DNA from: Pseudomonadota bacterium
Lineage (GTDB): Bacteria; Myxococcota; Myxococcia; Myxococcales; Myxococcaceae
Assembly (NCBI GenBank): GCA_009786315.1
Contig: WQTM01000230.1
Span: forward strand, 1 to 39,279
Length of the DNA: 39,279 nucleotides
Direction: 5' to 3'
Position 1 is the first letter of the stretch, and the number at the start of each line of letters is the position of its first letter. This document shows, in pieces, positions 1-7,058 of the stretch. Below the pieces are notes generated by a model. It saw only the letters and a list, made by a program, of their open reading frames with translations. It was not told where the DNA came from and searched no databases. A program made the translations under genes and the position numbers.

Positions 1-12
1 AGCCGTTTTTGA

Positions 13-40
13 GGAACTTTTTGGGCGAGCAAAAAGTTCC
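13..40. repeat. Perfect 10-bp hairpin at the end of the repeat
   Basis: GGAACTTTTT (13-22) and AAAAAGTTCC (31-40) are exact reverse complements around an 8-nt loop, GGGCGAGC. The half nearest the array (ggcgagcaaaaagttcc) is also the last sequence of the window at 39259-39279, where the other arm would lie beyond the edge. The hairpin therefore appears to be the fixed outer end of the composite element. An outer boundary or a transcription-stop structure are both possible. Confidence 0.7.
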
Positions 41-237
41 CCGCCGGAGGCAAAACGCCCGGAGGGGAAAAAAGCGTGGGCCGCAGGCCCAGGGAAAACA
101 ACGCCCGGAGGGCGAAAGAAGCCGGGCCGCATGGCCCACAAAGACATTTTTCAGTTAAGAGGCCCGGGCCGCAGGCCCAAAAAAAACATTGTCAGTTGGC
201 AACAGAACCCCGCCCGGAGGGCAAAGAGAAACATTTC

Positions 238-262
238 AAAAAAAAGCCCGGGCCGCAGGCCC
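238..262 (-). terminator. Terminator-like hairpin, B palindrome plus T run
   Basis: On the minus strand the B palindrome GGGCC-TGC-GGCCC (262-250) is followed by GGGC and then eight T residues (245-238). This comes 18 bases after the stop of the last minus-strand small ORF (280). The stem is short but all GC. The four G/C bases between stem and T run make it an imperfect intrinsic terminator, so this is a functional guess based on shape and position. Confidence 0.4.
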
Positions 263-279
263 AAGAAACACCCCCACCC

Positions 280-480
280 TCAATGTGCCAGCCACCACAC
301 CACAAAGGCCACAACAATACTGAGCAGCACACCTACAAGCCAAGGCAGCCACAGGGGGGGGCCGGTGTTGCTTGGCCTGGTTTGTTGCTCTTGCGCATTC
401 GCTCGCGTCGGCACCGGTGTTTGTGCCGGTGTTTGTGCCGGTGTTTGTGCGGGTGTCTGCGCTTGTGGCTTATGCTTCAT
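280..480 (-). CDS. Small tail-anchored membrane protein with AQTP repeats
   Basis: A 66-residue ORF not recognised as any family. It begins at ATG 480 with AAAGG six bases upstream; a GTG at 501 would add seven residues. The N-terminal part is Gln/Pro/Thr-rich and holds four AQTP repeats, encoded by a 12-bp tandem repeat at 414-461. The C-terminal 25 residues are strongly hydrophobic (starting PLWLPWLVG, ending VVWWLAH) and form one membrane segment with almost nothing after it, the layout of a tail-anchored protein. It overlaps the end of the preceding small ORF and ends just before the palindromic repeat. An eight-G run at 354-361 lies in it. It may be a genuine small protein or the last piece of a frameshifted gene spanning 280-795. 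Confidence 0.4.
   Translation of the reverse strand: MKHKPQAQTPAQTPAQTPAQTPVPTRANAQEQQTRPSNTGPPLWLPWLVGVLLSIVVAFVVWWLAH
414..461. repeat. 12-bp tandem repeat encoding AQTP
   Basis: Three exact copies of ccggtgtttgtg (414-425, 426-437, 438-449) followed by a degenerate fourth copy (450-461). Because the unit is a multiple of three, copy-number change would lengthen or shorten the AQTP stretch of the minus-strand ORF without shifting its frame. Confidence 0.85.
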
Positions 481-652
481 GGACAGCCTTTGTACCCTCA
501 CCTATTTTAGGTGCCTTGGGTGGGGGATGGGAGAAATATACAATGAGCGGAGGCTTTGTCTCAGGTTTCTTCGCTTTGTCGTCTACCGCCGCAAACTCTG
601 GTGTTGGTTTGTTGTCCACATTGTCCGCTGTGTGTGGCTGCATACGCCTCAT
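470..652 (-). CDS. Small Pro/Lys-rich ORF, possibly coupled
   Basis: A 60-residue ORF of unknown function, rich in Pro and Lys, without a signal peptide or membrane segment. Its ATG overlaps the stop of the ORF upstream (ATGA at 649-652), the arrangement expected for translational coupling, and there is no separate ribosome site. Its 3' end overlaps the next small ORF. It could instead be the middle part of a single frameshifted gene covering 280-795. The evidence is the overlap geometry only. Confidence 0.25.
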   Translation of the reverse strand: MRRMQPHTADNVDNKPTPEFAAVDDKAKKPETKPPLIVYFSHPPPKAPKIGEGTKAVHEA

Positions 653-795
653 TCGACGCCGGTTGCAATACCTTCCAATGTTTGCAGAAGGTGCATGGAG
701 TTGAAGGAAAGGGTGTTGGGAAGGGTATTCTCCTCGTCCACATTGACTTTGTAAGCTGTTTTTGTGTTGTCCAGAAGCTGCTTTACTTTAGGCAT
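649..795 (-). CDS. Very small ORF after rnhB
   Basis: A 48-residue ORF starting at ATG 795, 35 bases after the rnhB stop on the same strand. It begins MPKVKQLLDN and contains no motif that I recognise. No convincing Shine-Dalgarno is seen. It ends in an ATGA overlap with the next ORF (470-652). Taken with the two following ORFs it may be a small-protein operon tail, or the 5' part of a degraded gene for a tail-anchored protein. Confidence 0.25.
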   Translation of the reverse strand: MPKVKQLLDNTKTAYKVNVDEENTLPNTLSFNSMHLLQTLEGIATGVE

Positions 796-830
796 GGTGA
801 GGGTTTCTCTACATTGGGTTGGCTAGGGTG

Positions 831-1499
831 TTATGGGGCAGGAGAGGGGGGGCAGAGGAGTTGGGCCACAGGGGCGAAGGACTTACGGTGGAAGGGGCAG
901 GGGCCATATTTTTTGAGGAGGGCGAGGTGTTGGGCCGTAGGGTAGCCCTTATGCTTTTCAAACCCATATTGGGAATATGTTTGAGCGAGCGTACGCATAA
1001 AGCTGTCGCGGGAGGTTTTGGCGAGAATGGAAGCGGCGGCAATAGAGAGGGAGCGGTTGTCACCGTGGACAAGGGCGGTTTGAGGGCAAGGAAGCCCCTC
1101 CAGGTGCCTGGCGTCCACCAGGCAGTGGTGGGGGGGTGAGGGGAGGGCGTCCACGGCGCGCCGCATGGCCAGGAGGCCCGCCCGGTATATATTGAGCGAG
1201 TCAATTTCCTCCACACTGGCCTGCGCGACGGCATGGACTGGGCACAACTCTCTTATTTGCGAGGCCAGTTGCTCCCTTTTGGCCTCTGAGGAAATTTTTT
1301 TAGAGTCCTTCACGCCACGCAGGCGGAAGTGGTGGGGCAAGACGACGGCGGCGGCGACGACGGGGCCGGCCAGCGGCGCCACACCGGCCTCGTCCACGCC
1401 GGCCACACATGAGGAGGCGTGGGCCCACAAGGCCTTCTCAAAAACCAGCATGGACTCCAGGCGCTCTTCTTCTGTTTGCATGGGGGTATTCACTTTCAA
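831..1499 (-). CDS. rnhB: Ribonuclease HII
   Basis: RNase HII cuts RNA in RNA-DNA hybrids and starts removal of single ribonucleotides misincorporated in DNA. The 222-residue product has the family's normal length. It carries the first acidic pair in GVDEAG (near residue 40), DSKK (near 66), the third acid in LVDARH, and the last in SLSIAAASILAKTSRD, followed by YGFEKHKGYPT and HRKSFAPV. All four DEDD acids appear present. The odd point is the ribonucleotide-sensing GRG motif right after DEAG: here it reads G-V-A, confirmed from the codons GGT GTG GCG. The ORF starts at TTG 1499, with AGGGG upstream; ATG 1481 is an alternative six codons in. It lies 6 bases after the M61 gene, so the two are probably co-transcribed. 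Confidence 0.97.
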   Translation of the reverse strand: MKVNTPMQTEEERLESMLVFEKALWAHASSCVAGVDEAGVAPLAGPVVAAAVVLPHHFRLRGVKDSKKISSEAKREQLASQIRELCPVHAVAQASVEEIDSLNIYRAGLLAMRRAVDALPSPPHHCLVDARHLEGLPCPQTALVHGDNRSLSIAAASILAKTSRDSFMRTLAQTYSQYGFEKHKGYPTAQHLALLKKYGPCPFHRKSFAPVAQLLCPPSPAP

Positions 1500-1505
1500 G
1501 CACCC

Positions 1506-3377
1506 CTAGGAGGAGAAAGGCAACGGCAAACTCAGGTATTTTGTTGCAGGGCTACCGGTTAACCACTCTTGGAAGGCGTGTTGTTGGGAGGGGCTTGGGT
1601 TTTGCACACGGCGCAGGAGGCAAACCTCCACAGGGGCGGGGCGTGGAATAATTTGGGTTTGGCACAACCGCCCCTGGCGGAAGAAGTGGAGGGGGAGGTT
1701 GGGCGGGGGGTGTGCCAGCAACTCGGAGAGGGTGAGGGGGTTAAGCCTTTGTCCGTCCAGGGCGACAAACTCATCCCCCGGTTGAATACCGGCCTCATAA
1801 GCGGGCCCCAGCGCCTCCACATAAGCGACATGGCTCCCCTGCAACCCCACCCCCAAATAGAGGTGGCATGGTGGTGCCATTGGAGAGGAGGGTGAAGGGG
1901 GGGGGGTGCTCCTTTGGGCTTTCCTAAAAACCTCGAGGCCCACATATTGGAGGGGGGAGAAGTCCAACTCCTCGGTGCTGCGCAGGGCCTGGTTGAAGAA
2001 GGCCTCCATGGGTGCGCAGGCCACCTGCACAGCGGCCATTTCAAAGGCGTGCTCCGCGAGGGTTTCGCCCTGTTGCACGCGTTGCCAGAGGAGGAGAAAC
2101 ACGTCGTCCAAGCCGCGTTGGTTGTTGGTGAGTTGGCGTATATACAAGTCCAAAAGGAGGCACACCACCTCACCTTTGACATAATAGGAGACGCCCGTAT
2201 TACGGCTATGGGCATTGGGGCGATAATGGTGAGTCCAAGCGAGGAGGGAGGCTTCCTCCAGGGGCATTTTGAGGCGTCCGGGGGTGGTGGCCAACTCAGC
2301 GAGGGTTTCCGTCCACAGTTGGAGCAGCCGTGCCTCTGAGAGGAGGCCTGTGCGAAAATTCAGCAGCTTCTCATAATAACACGTACCGCCCTCCAATGCC
2401 CAAAGCATGCGCGTATAGCACTCATTCTCATAGTCTGGCTTTTGGAGGACTTGGGCGGTTATTTGCTTCACATTCCACGCGTGGAAATATTCGTGTGAGG
2501 CCAGGCACAAGAAGGTTTCCATGCCGTTTTCGCGGGAGAAATTCTCCTGGCCGAACAGCAGTGCACACGAGGCGCGGTGCTCCAAGCCGCCGTGTCCTTT
2601 TTCAGGCATATGGACAATGAAGAGGTAGCGCTCAAAAGGCAGTTTGCCAAAAAACTGTGCTTGGGTTGTGCAGAGGGCCTCCATGTCGCGCAGGAGCATG
2701 TGCATGTTGGCAGGTTGTTTGCCCCACCAGACGACTTCATGTGGAACGCCCAGCACGGAGAAGTGGAAGGGTTGGGCGTGGGGGCCCATTTCCACGGGGG
2801 CATCCACCAACTCGTCAAAGTTTTGTGCGACATAATGTCCACCTGACAGGGGGAGGGCGCAGGCGCCAAGCCACCCCGTTGGGTATTGCAAATAGAGGTG
2901 GTGGGGGAGGTGGCGGGTTTCCTCGGAGAAGAAGAACATGGCGGCGCCGTTGAAGAAGCCGTGGCTGTCGTCCAGGTGGTTGGTGCGCACACTCAACTCT
3001 GCGGCCCAAACCGAATAGCAAATGCGAAAGGGCTGGTATTGGTTATGGACGCACAAGTGGTTTTTATGGAGGCGCTCAAAGGGGAGGGGTTGTTGGGCTG
3101 GGGTTTCAACGTGAATGTCCTGGAGGTGCCTGGCATGCTCCCTCACCAAATAGCTGCCGGGCGTCCACACGGGAAAGCGCAGGAGGCATGAGGGGGTTGA
3201 GGTGGCCGGAAAGGAGATGCAGACTTCAAACAGTTGAATTTTGGGCCTGGGGGAGACACGAATTTCAACCAAGGGGGGCGCCAGAGGAGAAGGGGGCAGC
3301 AGAGGAGAAGGCATAAGAGAGGAAGAGGGGGGCCCCTTAAGTTTTGGGAGCAACAACAGGGGCCGTCGCAACGGCAT
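1506..3377 (-). CDS. M61 family glycyl aminopeptidase-like metalloprotease with PDZ domain
   Basis: A 623-residue zinc peptidase of the M61 family. The N-terminal beta-rich part contains the family's FPVWTPGSYLVREHAR segment. The zinc site is HEYFHAWNVKQI (near residues 294-298), and the third ligand Glu lies in LWALEGGT (near 327). A GHGGLEH segment precedes the zinc site, as usual. The C-terminal portion (about 505-575) is a PDZ domain with AGIQPGDEFVALDGQ. No clear signal peptide is seen; the first 35 residues are Pro/Leu-rich and low in complexity, and the start may lie further in (ATG near 3314). The gene overlaps the end of the upstream CoA-disulfide reductase gene by 41 bases. A run of ten C on the coding strand (1897-1906) lies in the linker before the PDZ domain. 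Confidence 0.94.
   Translation of the reverse strand: MPLRRPLLLLPKLKGPPSSSLMPSPLLPPSPLAPPLVEIRVSPRPKIQLFEVCISFPATSTPSCLLRFPVWTPGSYLVREHARHLQDIHVETPAQQPLPFERLHKNHLCVHNQYQPFRICYSVWAAELSVRTNHLDDSHGFFNGAAMFFFSEETRHLPHHLYLQYPTGWLGACALPLSGGHYVAQNFDELVDAPVEMGPHAQPFHFSVLGVPHEVVWWGKQPANMHMLLRDMEALCTTQAQFFGKLPFERYLFIVHMPEKGHGGLEHRASCALLFGQENFSRENGMETFLCLASHEYFHAWNVKQITAQVLQKPDYENECYTRMLWALEGGTCYYEKLLNFRTGLLSEARLLQLWTETLAELATTPGRLKMPLEEASLLAWTHHYRPNAHSRNTGVSYYVKGEVVCLLLDLYIRQLTNNQRGLDDVFLLLWQRVQQGETLAEHAFEMAAVQVACAPMEAFFNQALRSTEELDFSPLQYVGLEVFRKAQRSTPPPSPSSPMAPPCHLYLGVGLQGSHVAYVEALGPAYEAGIQPGDEFVALDGQRLNPLTLSELLAHPPPNLPLHFFRQGRLCQTQIIPRPAPVEVCLLRRVQNPSPSQQHAFQEWLTGSPATKYLSLPLPFSS
1897..1906. repeat. Ten-base G/C homopolymer inside the M61 gene
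   Basis: Ten G in a row on the plus strand, giving C10 on the coding strand within a Pro-rich linker (PPPSPSSP) between catalytic and PDZ domains. A one-base slip would frameshift the gene after the catalytic domain. It could be a contingency tract or simply neutral. Confidence 0.9.
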
Positions 3378-5019
3378 AAGTGGTATAACCGCCCGAGAGG
3401 TTTTTCACCTGAGAATAGCCGTTGGCCATGAGGATGCGGACAGCCAAATAGCCCCGTTTGCCGACGCCGCAATAGATATAAATGGGTTTGTCTTTTGGGA
3501 GCTCCGCGAGGCGGTTTCGCAAGGTGTCCACAGGGATATTAACAGCGCCCTGAATGGCGCCGCGCTCGAATTCAGCGGGGGTGCGCACGTCCACGAGGAT
3601 GTCCTTTTCGAGGTTGAGGTTGGCGACTTCCTCCCAAGTGAAGACGGGCATGGTTTTGTGAAGGACATTGCTTGCGACATAACCGGCGATGGTGGTGACG
3701 TCTCTGGCCGAAGAGAAGGGCGGTGAATAAGCGTGCTCCAGGTGGATGAGTGTTTCCACGCTTTCTTTTTTTTGGACAACCCAGGCCAGTTTGTCAATGC
3801 ACTTGTCGACGCCAGAAAAGCCCACGCATTGAGCGCCATAGAGGGTGCCGTTTTGGGGGTGAAAAGTCATCTTAACGCAGATGGGGGGCGCTTTTGGATA
3901 ATAGCTTGCGTGGGCGGTGACATGAATGGTGGCGCTCTCATAGGGGATGCCCAGCTGTTGCAGGTGTTTGGCAGCAAGCCCTGTGGTGGCCACCGTCATG
4001 TCAAACACTTTGGCGATGGAGGTGCCGATGGAGCCGGGATAGGTGCACATATTTCCCCGCACCATATTGTCAGCGGCGATATGTGCCTGTCGACTGGCGG
4101 GGCCTGCGAGATAATTGAGCCAAGGTTTCCCAGTGAGGGGGTGGGGGAACTCGATGGCGTCCCCTGCGGCATAAATATTTTCGTCAGAGGTTTGCAGGAA
4201 TTTGTTGACCCAAATACCGCCCGCCTCCCCTATTTTGAGTCCTGCTTTTTGGGCGAGGGAAATTTCAGGGCGCACACCCACAGAGAGGATGACCATGTCG
4301 GCTTTGAGGGTTTGTCCGTTTTTGAGGTGGACTTCGAGTTGGTTTTGGGAGCGGGAGAAGTGCGTGATGGTTTGATTGAGATGGAGGTGAACGCCTTTTT
4401 GGAGCAGGTGTTGGGCGACATGGGCGGCGATGGAGAAGTCAACGGGGGCGAGGATTTGGTCTTCAATTTCCACAATGGAGACTTCGGCCCCTGCGAGGTG
4501 CAGGTTTTCTGTTGTTTCCAAGCCGACGAAGCCTGCGCCCACGACGACCACTTTTTTGACGTTGTTTGCTTTGAAATAGGTTTTTATTTTGTCCGAGTCC
4601 TCCACATCCCTGAGCATAAAAATGCCTTCCAACCCAACGCCCTCGAGGGGGGGTTTGAAGGGATAGGCGCCGGGGGACAGCAGCAGCTTGTCATAGTTTT
4701 CCTGATATTCTTTCCCCTGGGCAGTACGGAGGACAAGGGTTTTGTCGGTGGGGTGGATGTTGACGACTTCGGTTTCAACGCGCGCATCCACATTGAAGCG
4801 GGTGCTGAACAACTCCGGGGTTTGCAAAAGCAGCTGCTCTCTTTCGGCGATGACGCCGCCGACATAATAGGGAAGTCCGCAGTTGGCATAGGAGATGTAT
4901 TTGCCTCTTTCCAGGAGGAGGATTTGGGCAAACTCATCCACCCTGCGAATTCTCGCAGCGGCAGTGGCCCCACTGGCGACGCCTCCGACAATGACGTATT
5001 TTGTGGTTTTCTTTGACAT
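3337..5019 (-). CDS. cdr: CoA-disulfide reductase / polysulfide reductase with rhodanese domain
   Basis: A 560-residue flavoprotein of the pyridine-nucleotide disulfide oxidoreductase family. The FAD-binding segment VIVGGVASGATAAARIRR is at the N-terminus. The single active-site Cys lies in SYANCGLPYY (near residue 47), the pattern of CoA-disulfide reductases. The NAD(P)H site VVVGAGFVGLE is near 158, and the dimerisation region has HAYSPPFSSARD. The last 100 residues form a rhodanese domain (LVDVRTPAEFERGAIQGAVNIP) with active-loop Cys near 516 in YCGVGKRG. Fusions of this type reduce CoA persulfides or polysulfides, or CoA disulfide, in the cytoplasm, with the rhodanese Cys as sulfur relay. 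Which substrate applies here cannot be read from the sequence. It lies between the Hsp70-like gene and the M61 gene on the same strand. Confidence 0.95.
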   Translation of the reverse strand: MSKKTTKYVIVGGVASGATAAARIRRVDEFAQILLLERGKYISYANCGLPYYVGGVIAEREQLLLQTPELFSTRFNVDARVETEVVNIHPTDKTLVLRTAQGKEYQENYDKLLLSPGAYPFKPPLEGVGLEGIFMLRDVEDSDKIKTYFKANNVKKVVVVGAGFVGLETTENLHLAGAEVSIVEIEDQILAPVDFSIAAHVAQHLLQKGVHLHLNQTITHFSRSQNQLEVHLKNGQTLKADMVILSVGVRPEISLAQKAGLKIGEAGGIWVNKFLQTSDENIYAAGDAIEFPHPLTGKPWLNYLAGPASRQAHIAADNMVRGNMCTYPGSIGTSIAKVFDMTVATTGLAAKHLQQLGIPYESATIHVTAHASYYPKAPPICVKMTFHPQNGTLYGAQCVGFSGVDKCIDKLAWVVQKKESVETLIHLEHAYSPPFSSARDVTTIAGYVASNVLHKTMPVFTWEEVANLNLEKDILVDVRTPAEFERGAIQGAVNIPVDTLRNRLAELPKDKPIYIYCGVGKRGYLAVRILMANGYSQVKNLSGGYTTYAVATAPVVAPKT

Positions 5020-5209
5020 GTTGTTAGGTAGCTAGGTGGGTGAGAGGGCACATGTAGAAAAAAGACTTCAGCGATGCGGTGGGCGGCGAATGCTTTGTGT
5101 CTCATAACTCTTCCAACGGACATTTTCTGTGCTTTGTTGCACCAGCAGCACGCATGTGGTGTGGCCGTGTATGCCCAAGATTCACATGAGGCCACAAGTG
5201 TTTTGTATG

Positions 5210-5225
5210 GCCCAAATATTTGGGC
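5210..5225. promoter_or_regulatory. Perfect 16-bp palindrome upstream of the CoA-disulfide reductase gene
   Basis: GCCCAAATATTTGGGC is its own reverse complement. It lies within a wider dyad, TATGGCC (5206-5212) and GGCCATA (5243-5249), and is followed by a small hairpin (AACAT-TCCCC-ATGTT). It sits in the 274-base gap between the Hsp70-like gene and the reductase gene, about 190 bases upstream of the reductase start. A dimeric repressor or activator site is the natural reading, but no regulator is identified. The rest of the gap holds no gene that I can support. Confidence 0.5.
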
Positions 5226-5293
5226 GAACATTCCCCATGTTTGGCCATATAGGCGGGGCACACAAAGAGGGAGAGGAAGGACTGCATAACCCC

Positions 5294-6790
5294 TCAGTGG
5301 GACACATGAATTTCTTGGCCATTGGCGGCGTTTTGGGCGCTCAACTTCAATATGCCGTTGAAGTCCAACTCAAACCGAATTTTAATTTTGACGGTACCGG
5401 CTTTTCCAGGAGGCATTCCGGTGAAGGAATATTCTCCTATTTTTTCGCTTTCATTGGCCAGGCTGTCCCCTTGGAAGAGTCGCAAAGTCAATTCGGTTTG
5501 GTTGTCGAAGCTGGTGGTTGCGACGACTTCTTTTGTTTTGGGCAGGGGAGCAGAGCGAGGAATGACGACATGGAGTGAGCCGTCGGCTTTTTCAAAGCTG
5601 ATGTCCTGCGAGGTTGAATGGCCGAGTTGAAAGCGGACTTCAGAGTTTTCCAGGAGCGTATAGCCCAAAATAGCGGCTCCCATGGCGGGGCAATTGGTTG
5701 CGGTTTTGGCGAACTGGGGGGATTGTTGGAGGTGTTTGCTCAAAAGTGCTTGGAAAGCGGGCATGCGGGCCTGAGCTCCAACGAGGACAACGCGGCTGAT
5801 TTTTTGTTTGTCGGTATGCGTCTCTTTGAGCAGGCGTTCAACCAGTTGAATGGCGCGTTCGACCAGAGGAGTCCCAAGCTCTTCCAGCATTTCTTGGCTG
5901 AGGCGGAAGTTGAGGTCCACGGGGAGGGCGTTGTTGTCAATGGCGATGAAGGGGATGTTGAAGTTGATTTCTTGTTGGGAGTCTAGGTTTTTTTTGGAGA
6001 TTTCAGAGAGATTATAAATCCGTTGCATGGCCAACGGTTGTTGCGAGAGGTTGATGCCTGTCTGGGAATAGAAGAGATTCATGGCATAATTCGCAATGGC
6101 TTTGTTAAAGTCATCCCCTCCCAAATAGGGGTCCACCTTGCTTGCGACAATTTCCATTTTGTCCCCGTGGATTTCGACGAGAGCCGTCTCAAACGTAGTA
6201 CCGCCAAAGTCACAAGTCAGCAAAAGCTCCTGGTGTACCCCGGATGCCTTTGAAGCCAAGGCGATGGCGAGGGGGGTGTTGAGCAGTTGTTTGCAGTGAA
6301 TTCCGGAGAGCTCCATGGCTTCCATGAGTGCTTGGCGTTGGAGGTGAGAGAAGTTGGATGGGACGACGGCAACAGCGGGCAGGGGTTGGGACGAAGAGAG
6401 GCCATTGGAGAAGCCCTGCTTAAAATGCAGCAGGACTTTGGAGAGGATTTGGGTGGGGGTGAGCTCCTGGTTTCCCAGGCGTAACAAAAGCCCGTTTGGG
6501 GTTTGGTGGATTCCAAAACGGATGGGGCTATAATTTCGCAAGAACTCAACAGGGAGCAACTTACGGCCAAGCAAGTGGTGGTAGTGGGACACCGTAAGGG
6601 CGGGCCGCAAGAAGAGTCTCTGCTCCGCCGCATCCCCCAGCAACGCCTCTCCCCTGTCGTCCAACCCATAAGCATTGGCGCAGACTTCCCCTTGTTTTCG
6701 AAAGTTCCACCGCTTCTCAAGAAGTTGCGCAGAAAATGCCACAATCTTCGTTGAACCTATGTCAATGCCAATGACGGGAGTTGAGTCCAC
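5294..6790 (-). CDS. Hsp70/DnaK-like protein lacking the C-terminal lid
   Basis: A 498-residue divergent member of the Hsp70 family. The actin-like ATPase fold shows phosphate-1 GIDIGSTKIVAF (near residues 8-19), phosphate-2 CDFGGTTFETALVEI (near 190), the LGGDDFNKAI segment, and the adenosine motif VVLVGAQARMP (near 340). A beta substrate-binding domain follows (about 395-490), including VIPRSAPLP and ending FNGILKLSAQN. The chain then stops, so the helical lid found in full-length DnaK (about 640 residues) is missing. The start is GTG 6790. It is probably a cytoplasmic chaperone paralogue with a specialised client rather than the housekeeping DnaK; no dnaJ or grpE is adjacent. It is the first gene of the minus-strand group and is divergent from the ArsA-like gene. 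Confidence 0.92.
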   Translation of the reverse strand: MDSTPVIGIDIGSTKIVAFSAQLLEKRWNFRKQGEVCANAYGLDDRGEALLGDAAEQRLFLRPALTVSHYHHLLGRKLLPVEFLRNYSPIRFGIHQTPNGLLLRLGNQELTPTQILSKVLLHFKQGFSNGLSSSQPLPAVAVVPSNFSHLQRQALMEAMELSGIHCKQLLNTPLAIALASKASGVHQELLLTCDFGGTTFETALVEIHGDKMEIVASKVDPYLGGDDFNKAIANYAMNLFYSQTGINLSQQPLAMQRIYNLSEISKKNLDSQQEINFNIPFIAIDNNALPVDLNFRLSQEMLEELGTPLVERAIQLVERLLKETHTDKQKISRVVLVGAQARMPAFQALLSKHLQQSPQFAKTATNCPAMGAAILGYTLLENSEVRFQLGHSTSQDISFEKADGSLHVVIPRSAPLPKTKEVVATTSFDNQTELTLRLFQGDSLANESEKIGEYSFTGMPPGKAGTVKIKIRFELDFNGILKLSAQNAANGQEIHVSH

Positions 6791-6930
6791 GCGTTAAATC
6801 CAAGTGTCCTGTCTTAAAGCACTTATTCCCATAAAAAGAACAGAAGTTTCCCACAAACGAAGCAGAAGTCCATGCTTTTTAACAAACATAAGGAAATGTG
6901 TGCGCTTAGAGCACTCAAGGTTGTTTCAGC

Positions 6931-6968
6931 TTGTTTTTTTCTTTAAACTAAGCATAATCAACAGTTTA
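6931..6968 (+). promoter_or_regulatory. Candidate sigma-70 promoter with a dyad over the -10, ArsA-like operon
   Basis: TTGTTT (6931-6936) and CATAAT (6953-6958) are separated by 16 bases, about 100 bases upstream of the ArsA-like start. The -10 is bracketed by the inverted repeat TAAACT (6944-6949) and AGTTTA (6963-6968), which could be an operator. The whole divergent gap 6791-7058 is A/T-rich compared with its surroundings and contains no gene I can support. Confidence 0.45.
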
Positions 6969-7058
6969 GTTTTTCGCTTACGTGTCTTTAAGGGGTTATT
7001 TCTCACTATATTTGCCCGAAGACTTAAGCCTAGGTTGTTTTGAGAAGGCGATGCAAAC

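Larger units (their letters stand above)
11..262 (-). repeat. Composite palindromic repeat, left copy
   Basis: A mosaic of short GC palindromes joined by A/T-rich spacers. Read on the minus strand, the order from 262 downward is: B (GGGCC-TGC-GGCCC, 250-262), A (GCCC-TCC-GGGC, 211-222), B (166-178), B' (GGGCC-ATGC-GGCCC, 124-137), A (102-114), B (78-90), a partial A (55-66), a small GCC-TCC-GGC (43-51), and finally a 10-bp hairpin (13-40). The same series from A onward recurs in inverted orientation at 39108-39279, including the spacers, with one extra block here. The units are arm-loop-arm palindromes with 3-4 nt loops. No ORF crossing it looks real. It is not a CRISPR array, because unit and spacer lengths are irregular and the spacers are themselves repeated. 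Confidence 0.85.

Noticed and set aside
1-262. CRISPR-like regular repeats at the window ends
   Set aside because: Units are of two or three kinds, 9-14 bases long, irregularly spaced, and the spacers are shared between both ends; no cas genes.
131-754. Plus-strand open frame through the left repeat
   Set aside because: It crosses the palindromic units and yields an Arg/Cys-rich low-complexity product; no ribosome site, no family.
3733-5016. 427-codon open frame on the plus strand
   Set aside because: It is exactly antisense to the well-supported CoA-disulfide reductase gene and its product has no recognisable family; it is open because of the coding bias on the other strand.
5102-5287. Short minus-strand frame between the Hsp70-like and reductase genes
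   Set aside because: No ribosome site, His/Cys-rich product with no family; the palindromes in this gap fit a regulatory stretch better.
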